Shown here one piece after another: positions 1 through 6,269 of a stretch of 9,244 nt of DNA. The notes under the pieces were generated by a model. The model was not told the origin of the DNA, made no database searches, and saw only the letters and a list, made by a program, of their open reading frames with translations. This stretch comes from Candidatus Cloacimonadota bacterium (GTDB lineage: Bacteria > Cloacimonadota > Cloacimonadia > Cloacimonadales > Cloacimonadaceae). The position numbers and the translations under genes are program-made. Location: contig VGPI01000076.1 in the NCBI GenBank assembly GCA_016875595.1, forward strand, positions 1 through 9,244, written 5' to 3'. Each line of letters begins with the position of its first letter. The first letter of the stretch is position 1.

Positions 1-440
1 CGGCACGGGAATTCGTTCTCACCGGAGCAAATCTTCAGGACAGAAGATTGAGCGAATACCGGGGACGGAAAGTGATCCTGAATATCTTTCCCAGCATCGA
101 TACGGCGGTCTGTGCGACGAGCGTGAGACGGTTCAATCAATCCGCTGCCGAATTGGACAACAGCGCAGTCCTGTGCATATCGCGGGATCTGCCCTTTGCC
201 CTGAGCCGGTTCTGCGGAGCGGAAGGGATCACTAATGTGGAGACCTTGTCCGAGCTGCGTACGCGTGATTTTGGCGGGGATTACGGTCTGGAGATCGTGG
301 ATGGGGTTTTAGCCGGATTATTGGCGCGGGCAGTGATCGTGATCGATCCCGATGGCATCGTCAGATATACGGAACTGGTTCCAGAGATCGGGATGGAGCC
401 GGATTATCAGCAAGCGCTGAATGCGGTGTATCAGATGTAA
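1..440 (+). CDS. tpx: Thiol peroxidase (Tpx-type peroxiredoxin), 5' end cut by window edge
   Basis: Thiol-dependent peroxidase that reduces hydrogen peroxide and organic hydroperoxides, normally recycled by thioredoxin. The reading frame is open from base 3, so the gene starts before the window; the TTG at 48 is not its start. Sequence upstream of that TTG (AREFVLTGANLQDRR) matches the family's N-terminal strand region. By comparison with E. coli Tpx (168 aa), about 24 residues are missing. Seen directly: the peroxidatic motif FPSIDTAVCATSVR with Cys at 111-113 (equivalent to C61), the resolving Cys in SRFCGAEG at 213-215 (C95), a middle Cys in VLCISRDLPF (C82), and the conserved Arg in LLARAVIVID (R133). 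All active-site residues are present. The C terminus (EPDYQQALNAVYQM) is of normal length. Its 3' end overlaps the convergent membrane-protein gene by 10 bp. Identification is firm. Confidence 0.95.
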   Translation, partial: AREFVLTGANLQDRRLSEYRGRKVILNIFPSIDTAVCATSVRRFNQSAAELDNSAVLCISRDLPFALSRFCGAEGITNVETLSELRTRDFGGDYGLEIVDGVLAGLLARAVIVIDPDGIVRYTELVPEIGMEPDYQQALNAVYQM

Positions 441-781
441 CGTTTGATCCGGCGAGCGATCCGGTAGTTGTTCAGAACCACTGCCAGAAAGATCAGATTG
501 GCGATTAGTAGTACGATATTGAGCGTGAAGGCATCCCAGGCGGCGTAAAATCCGAAGGCGACCATCAAACCCGAGAGCAGGATGGTCTTGTAGATGATGA
601 TGCCACGGGGGAGTTTCAGCTTGCGAAAGACCCAGCGGGCAACCGGATTGCGCTCCCGGTGATAATTGTGTCTGCCCGTTACTAACCAGGTGGAATGGGC
701 GTCCAGGATATTCAGCAGGAGAAAGACCGCCGCCAAGATCAAACTGAGCAGCGGTATATGCAATGTTTGTAACACGGTCAT
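431..781 (-). CDS. Small membrane protein, DUF5658-like, three transmembrane helices
   Basis: A 116-residue protein of unknown function. The ATG at 781 is chosen because AAGGA (789-793) sits 7 nt upstream; the frame stays open to a TTG at 859, but the extra 26 residues are encoded by promoter and repeat sequence and lack family character. Three hydrophobic segments are visible: about residues 8-28 (IPLLSLILAAVFLLLNILDA), 59-80 and 85-104, followed by a basic tail (RIARRIKRYI) likely to be cytoplasmic. Conserved-looking features are LNILDAHST at the end of helix 1, a polar loop with ERNPVARW, and a Lys in IIIYKTILL at helix 2. This N-x-x-D...E-x-N-P...K pattern is what I associate with DUF5658, a family with no assigned function. 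It lies 208 bp after the S8 gene on the same strand and probably has its own promoter. The assignment rests on recalled family pattern. Confidence 0.75.
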   Translation of the reverse strand: MTVLQTLHIPLLSLILAAVFLLLNILDAHSTWLVTGRHNYHRERNPVARWVFRKLKLPRGIIIYKTILLSGLMVAFGFYAAWDAFTLNIVLLIANLIFLAVVLNNYRIARRIKRYI

Positions 782-788
782 CCTTTTA

Positions 789-793
789 TCCTT
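789..793 (-). promoter_or_regulatory. Ribosome binding site deciding the ATG at 781
   Basis: The minus strand reads AAGGA, a 7-nt spacer, then ATG. This supports residue 27 of the longest open frame as the true start of the DUF5658-like protein, giving 116 instead of 142 residues. Confidence 0.65.
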
Positions 794-830
794 CGATACA
801 TATTGGTCATTGTCCCTGCAGAGGGGCTTT

Positions 831-859
831 CCTATAACGCCCGGGTGATAACTTATCAA
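831..859 (-). promoter_or_regulatory. Candidate sigma70-type promoter for the DUF5658-like gene
   Basis: On the minus strand TTGATA (859-854) is separated by exactly 17 nt from TATAGG (836-831). These match the -35 box at 5 of 6 and the -10 box at 4 of 6 positions. A start near 824 would give a leader of about 43 nt before the ATG at 781. The match to the E. coli consensus is good, but promoter preferences of this lineage are not known to me, and a TTGATA/TATAGG pair can arise by chance. Confidence 0.4.
846..858. promoter_or_regulatory. 13-bp palindrome, possible operator
   Basis: TGATAA-c-TTATCA is a perfect inverted repeat with a single central base. It covers most of the candidate -35 box (854-859), a common place for a repressor site. 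It may instead be a relic of the nearby repeat family, since TTATCAACTATGAGGG resembles the core of that repeat. No regulator gene is visible in the window. Confidence 0.3.
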
Positions 860-892
860 CTATGAGGGTTACGAATCAGGTCGCTGCCGGAA

Positions 893-905
893 GCCCCGGA
901 GGGGC
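893..905. repeat. GC-rich hairpin GCCCC-gga-GGGGC next to repeat copy
   Basis: A perfect 5-bp GC stem with a 3-nt loop, lying 16 bp to the left of the repeat core at 922-951. In the other clear copy a GC hairpin also precedes the core (5206-5228, then 11 bp). No T-run follows in either direction, so I do not call it a terminator, although it could slow or stop transcription leaving the S8 gene. Confidence 0.5.
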
Positions 906-921
906 GACACATCACTTATAA

Positions 922-951
922 ACAAGCGGTGCTTATGCAACAGACCGGAGG
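922..951. repeat. Short repeat core, intergenic copy
   Basis: Plus strand: ACAAGCGGTGCTTATG, then CAACAGACCGGAGG. It matches 5240-5269 at 29 of 30 positions, and 5174-5200 at 23 of 27. The centre is a small AAGC-ggt-GCTT inverted repeat. It lies in the gap between the S8 gene and the DUF5658-like gene. No coding role is apparent: an open frame of 69 codons running through it (869-1078, minus) mostly overlaps the end of the S8 gene in another frame. Confidence 0.75.
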
Positions 952-963
952 TGATAGGTCCTT

Positions 964-981
964 GCAGGAGAGCGAACCTGC
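964..981. other. Stem-loop just after the S8 stop codon
   Basis: GCAGG (964-968) and CCTGC (977-981) form a 5-bp stem with an 8-nt loop, beginning 8 nt past the S8 stop codon on the minus strand. There is no T-tract after it, so an intrinsic terminator is not supported. It may protect the 3' end of the mRNA or have no function. Confidence 0.3.
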
Positions 982-989
982 GATAGAGT

Positions 990-3900
990 TCAGTTGATGA
1001 TCGCAAACTTTCCTTTCTTGTACTCTCCACCCATTTCCAGGATAAAATAGTAGATCCCGGAGGAGACCTTGTGCCCACTGGAGTTCTTCAGATCCCAGCG
1101 AAAGACGGTGTTGTGGGTGACGGCAGTGAGAGGAGGGATCTCGCTATCCCAGACGATATCGCCGGCGGCATTGTAGATCCGGATCTTGCCTGGTTTATTC
1201 AGTGGCAAATTGAGGAAGCCCAGCCAGGCCTGTTCGCTGCTGCGTACCGGATTGGGAAAGAGGATCATCTGGCTCAGATCCGTGACCGGTGGCAAGGAGA
1301 AGCGGGCAGTATTGAACTGGGGAGAAATGACATTCCCTGCCAGATCGGTGACATTGGAGACGGTGACATAATACAATTGATTGGAATACTTGAGCGGATG
1401 TTCCAATCGGATACTGAGCATATTGTCGCTGACACCGATGGAGACAATCCGGTTGGAAGGATCATTGAGCGGATTGGTCAGGACATAGTTTGAGATATCC
1501 ATTGCTTCTGCTGTTGCGATATCCTCGCTCATCCGGATCTCGACCGATCGCTTGTCGTTGCCGACGGTGACTTCCACGATAGCAGGAGAGACGGTATCCG
1601 GGTTGTAAAAGAAATTATACTCCCAGATCTCCGGTTCCACGCCGGTGGCGCCGACGACATTACTCATTGTAAGTACAAAGGGCGCATCCGCCATGAAGAA
1701 TTGATCCCGGAATTTGAGCTGCATCCCATATTGCATCATGGTCGCATTGACCGAATGGGGGTGTCCCATGCCATGGCTGACGTGGAAGTAGCCGGGAATG
1801 AGGTTTTGGGCTGCCATCTGCTGGTCAAAGAGGATCCGGAGTTCGTTGTTGCTGACAAGGGCGATCTGCACGATCCTGGGATGCGGCATAGGGATAACGC
1901 TTTGCCACAGTGTGGGCTGGCTTTCGGGTGGCTGAAACAGCCCATTATAGGCACTTAGGCAGTATTGATAGGTCTTGCCGGACACTAAGGTGCTGTCGGT
2001 AAAGGAATGTTGTGTGATTCCCGTAAAATCGACAATGTTGCCCTCTTCGTCTTTGCGGTGAACGATGTAAAAATCGGCATTGTTCCCGGTCCAGGCGATG
2101 GAGGCGCTGCGCTCATCCCGCGGCTTGACGATCAGATTCGGTGGAGTAGGAGGACCGGTGAAGGCATCCGCTTGTTTCCATTCCACGGCAAACAGCGAAT
2201 CCTGGGCGGTCTTGAAATTGGTCAGGAAATAGCTGTGTTGGGTGGCATCTCGCCAGGCTGCGATCTGATAGGTACTGGAAGATGTGCCATACCAGATCGG
2301 TTTGAACTGGTTGTCCACATACTTCAGGATATAGAGGTTGGGCGTCAGCGCCAGGATGATCTCGTCCTTGCCGTCGTTGTCCAGATCATAGGAATGAGCC
2401 GCATTTTGGGACATGTAGTTGTTGATCATGATCGAGCCCATGGAGGTGTAGGTGTTATTGGCTGAGCGTGCGAACCCCTCAAAATACCAGAAATTGAGAT
2501 TGGGATTGAGGATGTCCCGGTAATACCCGCCAGCGAGGAATTCCTGCCGGCTGTCTCCATTGAAATCGCCGGATGTCAGATAATACGTATTGCCCACCGG
2601 CATGCGGCGCGTCCAGGTCATGCTATGATTATTATTGTTCAAAATCTCAAAGGTCATCAGATCGCCATCGGTATCGGCAGCCAGAATATCGGGATAAGCG
2701 TCATTATCCAGATTGCGGCAGATGACCGAGGGGACAAATGTGTTCCGTAATGCGGTATCAGTAAGGTTTCTCAGGACATTACGGGCGATAAATGTGTCCC
2801 CGCTGCGGGTGTAGGCCTGAATCACACGTTCGGTGGGCAGGTTCTGGACCAGCAACACTTCATCGGCAGGCTGACCCGGCAGGTAATTGGCAAAGGTCCC
2901 TCCCGAGATGCTGGTGGCGCTCCAGATATTCTGGGATGGGTAATTGCTCCCCGCTGGCGTCTCCAGTATGATGGCTGTATCTGCTTTCAGGATCAGCAGT
3001 TCAATCCCCCCGGCATTGGTATTGCCGATATCGTATGGCCAGAATGAATCATTGAAACTGTGCTTCTGAACGTGACCATCCGGTGTCGGTTCATACACAT
3101 ATACCTGCCCGTATCCACTGGACGGCAGATCCATCGATACATACTCCGGCATCCCGTTGTTGTCAAAGTCATACGTCTTGTTCAAGGGCACCCGGGGCGG
3201 GCCGATGAGGTCAAACGACCAGCCATGAGAGGGAATGATCTCATATTGGACGTTGATCACATCCTGAATAAGCGGCGATGAATAATTCAGATTGGCGTTG
3301 TTGTAGGCATCGATCTGGACGGAGACCTGTCCCTGCGGTATCTCGGGAGGCAGAAGCCAGACCTGGATGCTGTCCCGCGTGATGCTGTACACGAAGTGCT
3401 CCGATAAGTCAGCGGCGATCACGGTTAGGCGCGCATGAACGGTCTCGCTGAACTTGGCGGAAACATAATAGCGCATGTTTTGCCCCTCATACCGCTTGAA
3501 CCCTTGCACCGATTCTATAATCATGGTCGGATAACTGGTTGTGTAATGAATGGTGCGGTAGTAATTGTAACGCTTGCCATTATTGCTTTCATATTGGATT
3601 CGGAGCAGGTAGGCGCCGTCTTTGAAGTGGTCCGGGATCACAAATCTGGCGATCAGTCCATTGATCACCGGCTCGTGATAATAAGCGGGTTGGTTGGTAT
3701 GCCGGTTTACGTCCTTCCAATCAAGAATGCTGGGATTGGGCTTGTTGGTGTACATCACGCTGTACCGGAAAAAATCTGCGGACTGGACGGATCCAGTGAT
3801 GTCAAAGCTCGCCGCCACACCCATGTTATCAAAGGGAAAATCCATGCCGACCACGGGTGGATCAAGATTCTCCAGCAGTTTTCGCGTGTTCAGCAGTCCA

Positions 3901-5294
3901 TGTCCGTAATAGATGTCAAATCCGGGGGTACCCAGGTCGTCTGTGGAAGTCAGAAGCCGCGACCTCACTTCATCCGGGGTCAGTCCCGGCTGCAATCCCA
4001 GCAGTAGCGCTACGCTACCCGTCACATAAGGTGCGGACATCGATGTGCCGGACATTTCACTATACAGTTCGGGCGGCTCAAGCTTATATGTACTCCAGAT
4101 CTGCTCACCCGGAGCGGTAAGATCAAGATCGACGCCGTAACTGGAGAAACCGGCGAGCTGCTTATAGCGGTTGACCGCACCAGCCGAGATGACAGTGGAC
4201 AACTTGGCGGGATAACTGAGGTAAGGACCGGGGTCGTTACCGGCTGAACCGACCAGAACAACACCTTTATTGAACGCATATTCACAGGCATCGGCGATGA
4301 TGGGGGAATAATTGGGATCTCCCCAGCTCATGTTGATCACATGACTACCGTTATCCGCAGCATAGATGATTGCTGCCGCTGCGTCGTCATCCTGCAGATA
4401 ACCGGTTCCCTGAGTAGTGCGGAATCCCGCTCTCAAAGGCATTATCCGCACCATCCAGCATACGCCAGTGATACCGGTCTGGTTATTACCCACCGCACCC
4501 AGAATACCGGAGACGTGGGTGCCGTGGTAGTTCTCGTCAGTTACATCGGTATCCTGCCCGGTAAAATCACCCAATGCCACGTCCGCCATTTCCGGTGCAT
4601 CTACAAAATCCCAGCCGCACCAGTCATCGATATAGCCGTTACCATCGTCATCTATGCCGTTATCGGGAATCTCATGAGGATTGATGTAGAGATTGGCTGT
4701 GATGTCCGGATGGTTGAGCAAAAGGCCTGAATCGACCACGCCGACGACCACCAGTGGACTGCCAGTGCTGTAATTCCATGCCTGTGGGATGGAAGATAAG
4801 TGTAACTGCTGCAGGGGATACATGGGGTCATTGGGAGTCATGTTGTGGAAGGTGCTCAGTCCATTGGGCTGGATATACTCGATCCCCTCGAACCTGTAAC
4901 TGCCGCTGCGAACCACGTCCCAGTCCGGTTCCTGTTCCAGATCCACCAGATAATACTGCTGCAGATGCATACCTTGAATGAGGCGGATATTATCTGCCCC
5001 GAGTTGAGCGAGGAAACCATCGAACTGGGCAAGTCCGGTTCTGCCCCGTGTGGGCTGGATCTGCCTGGAGGTTTTGAAGATCAGTTGCATCGGAGTAATC
5101 CGATGGACTGGCGGCGGTTCATTCGCAAACGCCTGTACAATAGTCAATAACAACAGGAGCAGCAGAGCGAGGGACAAGCTTCGCTTATGCAACCGACCGG
5201 TTGTAGGGGCGCTTTCCCTCAGCGCCCCATCGCCTCCGGACAAGCGGTGCTTATGCAACTGACCGGAGGAGGAGGAGAGTTCTGGATGTTTCAT
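990..5294 (-). CDS. Exported subtilisin-like (S8) serine peptidase with FG-GAP-like repeats and C-terminal sorting domain
   Basis: A 1434-residue secreted endopeptidase. Residues 1-57 form an unusually long signal peptide: a basic, repeat-encoded stretch (1-39), a Leu-rich core (40-53) and a likely cut after AFA (57). An I9-like propeptide region (about 63-150) is followed by the S8 domain (about 165-475). Its triad is intact: Asp188 in VVDSG, His257 in HGTHVSG and Ser418 in SGTSMSAP, with the oxyanion Asn353 in GND. An acidic insert, NGIDDDGNGYIDDW, is typical of the bacterial branch. Then come a beta domain (about 478-585), FG-GAP/VCBS-like motifs near 709, 861, 910 and 969, a fibronectin III-like domain (about 1050-1128), two SbsA/Big_5-like Ig domains (about 1137-1230 and 1233-1332), and a sorting domain (about 1344-1434, FPNP...SSGIYYFIL...KFAIIN). 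GAGGA lies 4 nt before ATG 5294 and overlaps the preceding stop, implying translational coupling. The natural substrate is unknown. Confidence 0.93.
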   Translation of the reverse strand: MKHPELSSSSGQLHKHRLSGGDGALRESAPTTGRLHKRSLSLALLLLLLLTIVQAFANEPPPVHRITPMQLIFKTSRQIQPTRGRTGLAQFDGFLAQLGADNIRLIQGMHLQQYYLVDLEQEPDWDVVRSGSYRFEGIEYIQPNGLSTFHNMTPNDPMYPLQQLHLSSIPQAWNYSTGSPLVVVGVVDSGLLLNHPDITANLYINPHEIPDNGIDDDGNGYIDDWCGWDFVDAPEMADVALGDFTGQDTDVTDENYHGTHVSGILGAVGNNQTGITGVCWMVRIMPLRAGFRTTQGTGYLQDDDAAAAIIYAADNGSHVINMSWGDPNYSPIIADACEYAFNKGVVLVGSAGNDPGPYLSYPAKLSTVISAGAVNRYKQLAGFSSYGVDLDLTAPGEQIWSTYKLEPPELYSEMSGTSMSAPYVTGSVALLLGLQPGLTPDEVRSRLLTSTDDLGTPGFDIYYGHGLLNTRKLLENLDPPVVGMDFPFDNMGVAASFDITGSVQSADFFRYSVMYTNKPNPSILDWKDVNRHTNQPAYYHEPVINGLIARFVIPDHFKDGAYLLRIQYESNNGKRYNYYRTIHYTTSYPTMIIESVQGFKRYEGQNMRYYVSAKFSETVHARLTVIAADLSEHFVYSITRDSIQVWLLPPEIPQGQVSVQIDAYNNANLNYSSPLIQDVINVQYEIIPSHGWSFDLIGPPRVPLNKTYDFDNNGMPEYVSMDLPSSGYGQVYVYEPTPDGHVQKHSFNDSFWPYDIGNTNAGGIELLILKADTAIILETPAGSNYPSQNIWSATSISGGTFANYLPGQPADEVLLVQNLPTERVIQAYTRSGDTFIARNVLRNLTDTALRNTFVPSVICRNLDNDAYPDILAADTDGDLMTFEILNNNNHSMTWTRRMPVGNTYYLTSGDFNGDSRQEFLAGGYYRDILNPNLNFWYFEGFARSANNTYTSMGSIMINNYMSQNAAHSYDLDNDGKDEIILALTPNLYILKYVDNQFKPIWYGTSSSTYQIAAWRDATQHSYFLTNFKTAQDSLFAVEWKQADAFTGPPTPPNLIVKPRDERSASIAWTGNNADFYIVHRKDEEGNIVDFTGITQHSFTDSTLVSGKTYQYCLSAYNGLFQPPESQPTLWQSVIPMPHPRIVQIALVSNNELRILFDQQMAAQNLIPGYFHVSHGMGHPHSVNATMMQYGMQLKFRDQFFMADAPFVLTMSNVVGATGVEPEIWEYNFFYNPDTVSPAIVEVTVGNDKRSVEIRMSEDIATAEAMDISNYVLTNPLNDPSNRIVSIGVSDNMLSIRLEHPLKYSNQLYYVTVSNVTDLAGNVISPQFNTARFSLPPVTDLSQMILFPNPVRSSEQAWLGFLNLPLNKPGKIRIYNAAGDIVWDSEIPPLTAVTHNTVFRWDLKNSSGHKVSSGIYYFILEMGGEYKKGKFAIIN
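5174..5200. repeat. Short repeat core, diverged copy inside the S8 signal peptide
   Basis: Plus strand: ACAAGCTTCGCTTATG, then CAACCGACCGG. It differs from the 5240 copy at four positions, three of them in the loop; the AAGC/GCTT arms are kept. Read as protein on the minus strand it encodes GRLHKRSLS, directly in front of the Leu-rich signal core. Lies in the same orientation as the other copies. Confidence 0.65.
5206..5228. repeat. Perfect 8-bp GC hairpin between two repeat cores, inside the S8 coding sequence
   Basis: GGGGCGCT (5206-5213), a 7-nt loop (ttccctc) and AGCGCCCC (5221-5228). It encodes residues around GALRESAP of the S8 precursor and falls 66-88 nt into the coding part of the mRNA. 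Together with the core at 5240-5269 it forms a hairpin-plus-core unit like the intergenic copy. A stem this strong near a start could slow early translation. Confidence 0.6.
5233..5269. repeat. Short repeat core with 7-bp inverted ends, inside the S8 N-terminal coding region
   Basis: CCTCCGG (5233-5239) and CCGGAGG (5263-5269) are perfect inverted ends enclosing AAGC-ggt-GCTT. The 30 bp at 5240-5269 match the intergenic copy at 922-951 with one mismatch. On the minus strand it encodes SSGQLHKHRLSGG near the protein N terminus. The inverted ends suggest a small miniature-element or REP-like unit that landed in frame, but no target duplication is evident. Confidence 0.65.
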
Positions 5295-5298
5295 ATAT

Positions 5299-5303
5299 TC
5301 CTC
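5299..5303 (-). promoter_or_regulatory. Ribosome binding site of the S8 gene, overlapping the porV-like stop
   Basis: The minus strand reads TGAGGAATATATG: the TGA stop of the upstream barrel gene, GAGGA overlapping it, a 4-nt spacer, then the S8 ATG at 5294. This supports ATG 5294 over the in-frame TTG at 5192, which has no purine-rich site before it, and points to translational coupling. Confidence 0.65.
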
Positions 5304-6237
5304 AGAATGAGTAGGTTATGCCCAGACAGTGAGTGTCATTGAAGTGACTGGTCCAGGATGCCCAGCCATAATCGACTGTGATCCCCTGCCATTCTATGCC
5401 AAAACCGGCGCTAACGTTCTCTGCGTCATAGTTGATCTTGTATCCAGCCCGTAAGAAGAACATCGAATTGAGGTCTATTTCAGTATTGACGATGCCCTTC
5501 CAGTTGTCGCCCTGAGCTTTGATCACGCTTCCTTCAAAGATGACGTGGTTCTGATCGACGGCAAAGCCCTTGCTTAGATCCAATGCCATGGTAACGGGCA
5601 GCTTGATCCTTTCGTCATTCATCCGGGAGGAAAAGCCCAGGTTGGTCACTGCAAATGAGATGCGGCTATCGACAAAGGGTGGCAGGAAGGTATAACCCAG
5701 ATCACACACCGCCCCGTAAGCAGAGGCGGTATTGAGCTTCTCATAGATCACGCCGCCATTTACTCCTACGTAGTGTGTGGGATTGAGCCGATAACCGTAA
5801 TTACCGATCAACGCCAGATCGATCGGCCGGTAGTATCCGATGAGGGCAGCATTGTCGTCTCTGATCTCCAGTTCGCCATAATCCAGATTCCGGTAGAGCA
5901 GCCCAAAGTGACTCCGCCGGTTGGAATTGGTATAAGCGACCGTGGTGAAGCGGGTGTCATCCAGCCAGAGCGCATGACTGATCGTCACGGCCGTATTGGC
6001 TTCCACGGTGGACATTGCCGGTTGCCGGGCAAAGGCAGCATTGTTGTGAATACTATATGCACCTCTGCCGCCCAGAGCCATACTGACCGGATTGACCGGC
6101 ATCTGAAGAAAGGCAAATCCATATTCGCCGGCATTCTCGTGGACTTCCGCCCACAAATTGGTGCCAAGAGCGCTTTGGAAAGACGCCCCTACGATGCCCA
6201 GCATCAGGGCAACGGCTATCATCAAGCAGGATTTCAT
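5302..6237 (-). CDS. PorV/PorQ-family outer-membrane beta-barrel protein
   Basis: A 311-residue outer-membrane protein. Residues 1-19 (MKSCLMIAVALMLGIVGAS) are a signal peptide. The mature N terminus has the hallmark stretch GEYGFAFLQMPVNPVSMALGGRGAY, after which the PorV/PorQ family usually continues with an Asn- and Ala-rich turn, here HNNAAFARQPA. The remainder is alternating beta strands with many Tyr/Phe/Gly (FGLLYRNLDYGEL, HYVGVNGGVIYEKL, FFLRAGYKINY, VSAGFGIEWQGITVDYGW) and ends in TYSF, the terminal aromatic expected of a BAM-inserted barrel. In Bacteroidetes, PorV binds C-terminal sorting domains and passes cargo to the cell-surface attachment complex; PorQ is a relative in the same system. 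I cannot separate PorV from PorQ here. Its place between two proteins with such domains suggests it serves them. GGAGGA (6241-6246) lies 3 nt before the ATG. Confidence 0.85.
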   Translation of the reverse strand: MKSCLMIAVALMLGIVGASFQSALGTNLWAEVHENAGEYGFAFLQMPVNPVSMALGGRGAYSIHNNAAFARQPAMSTVEANTAVTISHALWLDDTRFTTVAYTNSNRRSHFGLLYRNLDYGELEIRDDNAALIGYYRPIDLALIGNYGYRLNPTHYVGVNGGVIYEKLNTASAYGAVCDLGYTFLPPFVDSRISFAVTNLGFSSRMNDERIKLPVTMALDLSKGFAVDQNHVIFEGSVIKAQGDNWKGIVNTEIDLNSMFFLRAGYKINYDAENVSAGFGIEWQGITVDYGWASWTSHFNDTHCLGITYSF

Positions 6238-6240
6238 TTA

Positions 6241-6246
6241 TCCTCC
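6241..6246 (-). promoter_or_regulatory. Ribosome binding site of the porV-like gene
   Basis: GGAGGA on the minus strand, 3 nt before ATG 6237, in the 28-bp gap after the M6-like gene. Strong match with a slightly short spacer. Confidence 0.6.
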
Positions 6247-6252
6247 ACATTC

Positions 6253-6269
6253 GTGACCGTGGGGGTCAC
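6253..6269. other. Stem-loop across the M6-like stop codon, before the porV-like ribosome binding site
   Basis: GTGACC (6253-6258), loop gtggg, and GGTCAC (6264-6269) form a perfect 6-bp stem. It contains the TGA stop of the M6-like gene (6266-6268) and ends 6 nt before GGAGGA of the next gene. It has no T-tract. It could tune translation of the barrel relative to the upstream protein or mark an mRNA processing point. Confidence 0.4.

Larger units (their letters stand above)
822..868. repeat. Diverged copy of the hairpin-plus-core repeat
   Basis: Read on the plus strand, AGGGGC-TTTCC-(tataa)-CGCCC is followed by CTTATCAACT and GAGGG. This parallels 5205-5269, where AGGGGCGCTTTCC, CGCCCC, CTTATGCAACT and GGAGG occur in the same order and orientation. 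Indels separate the matching blocks and the hairpin is reduced to 4 bp (GGGC/GCCC). It is a weak copy, supported mainly by conserved order and by lying next to a clear copy at 922-951. Confidence 0.35.

Noticed and set aside
48..50. TTG as start of tpx
   Set aside because: The frame continues upstream with Tpx-like residues to the window edge; starting here would remove the N-terminal strands of the fold.
782..859. Longer start (TTG 859) for the DUF5658-like protein
   Set aside because: The added 26 residues are encoded by promoter and repeat sequence, and the ATG at 781 has a well-placed AAGGA.
893..981. Intrinsic terminator after the S8 gene
   Set aside because: Two hairpins are present, but neither is followed by a T-run on the minus strand.
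869..1078. A 69-codon minus-strand frame with a LLHKHRLFISDVSPLRGFRQRPDS-like tail
   Set aside because: It begins inside the end of the S8 gene in another frame and then reads through the repeat. Its resemblance to the S8 N terminus reflects the shared repeat DNA, not a gene.
3435..4007. A 190-codon plus-strand frame opposite the S8 gene
   Set aside because: It lies within the S8 coding region, including its catalytic Ser side, and shows no recognisable protein features.
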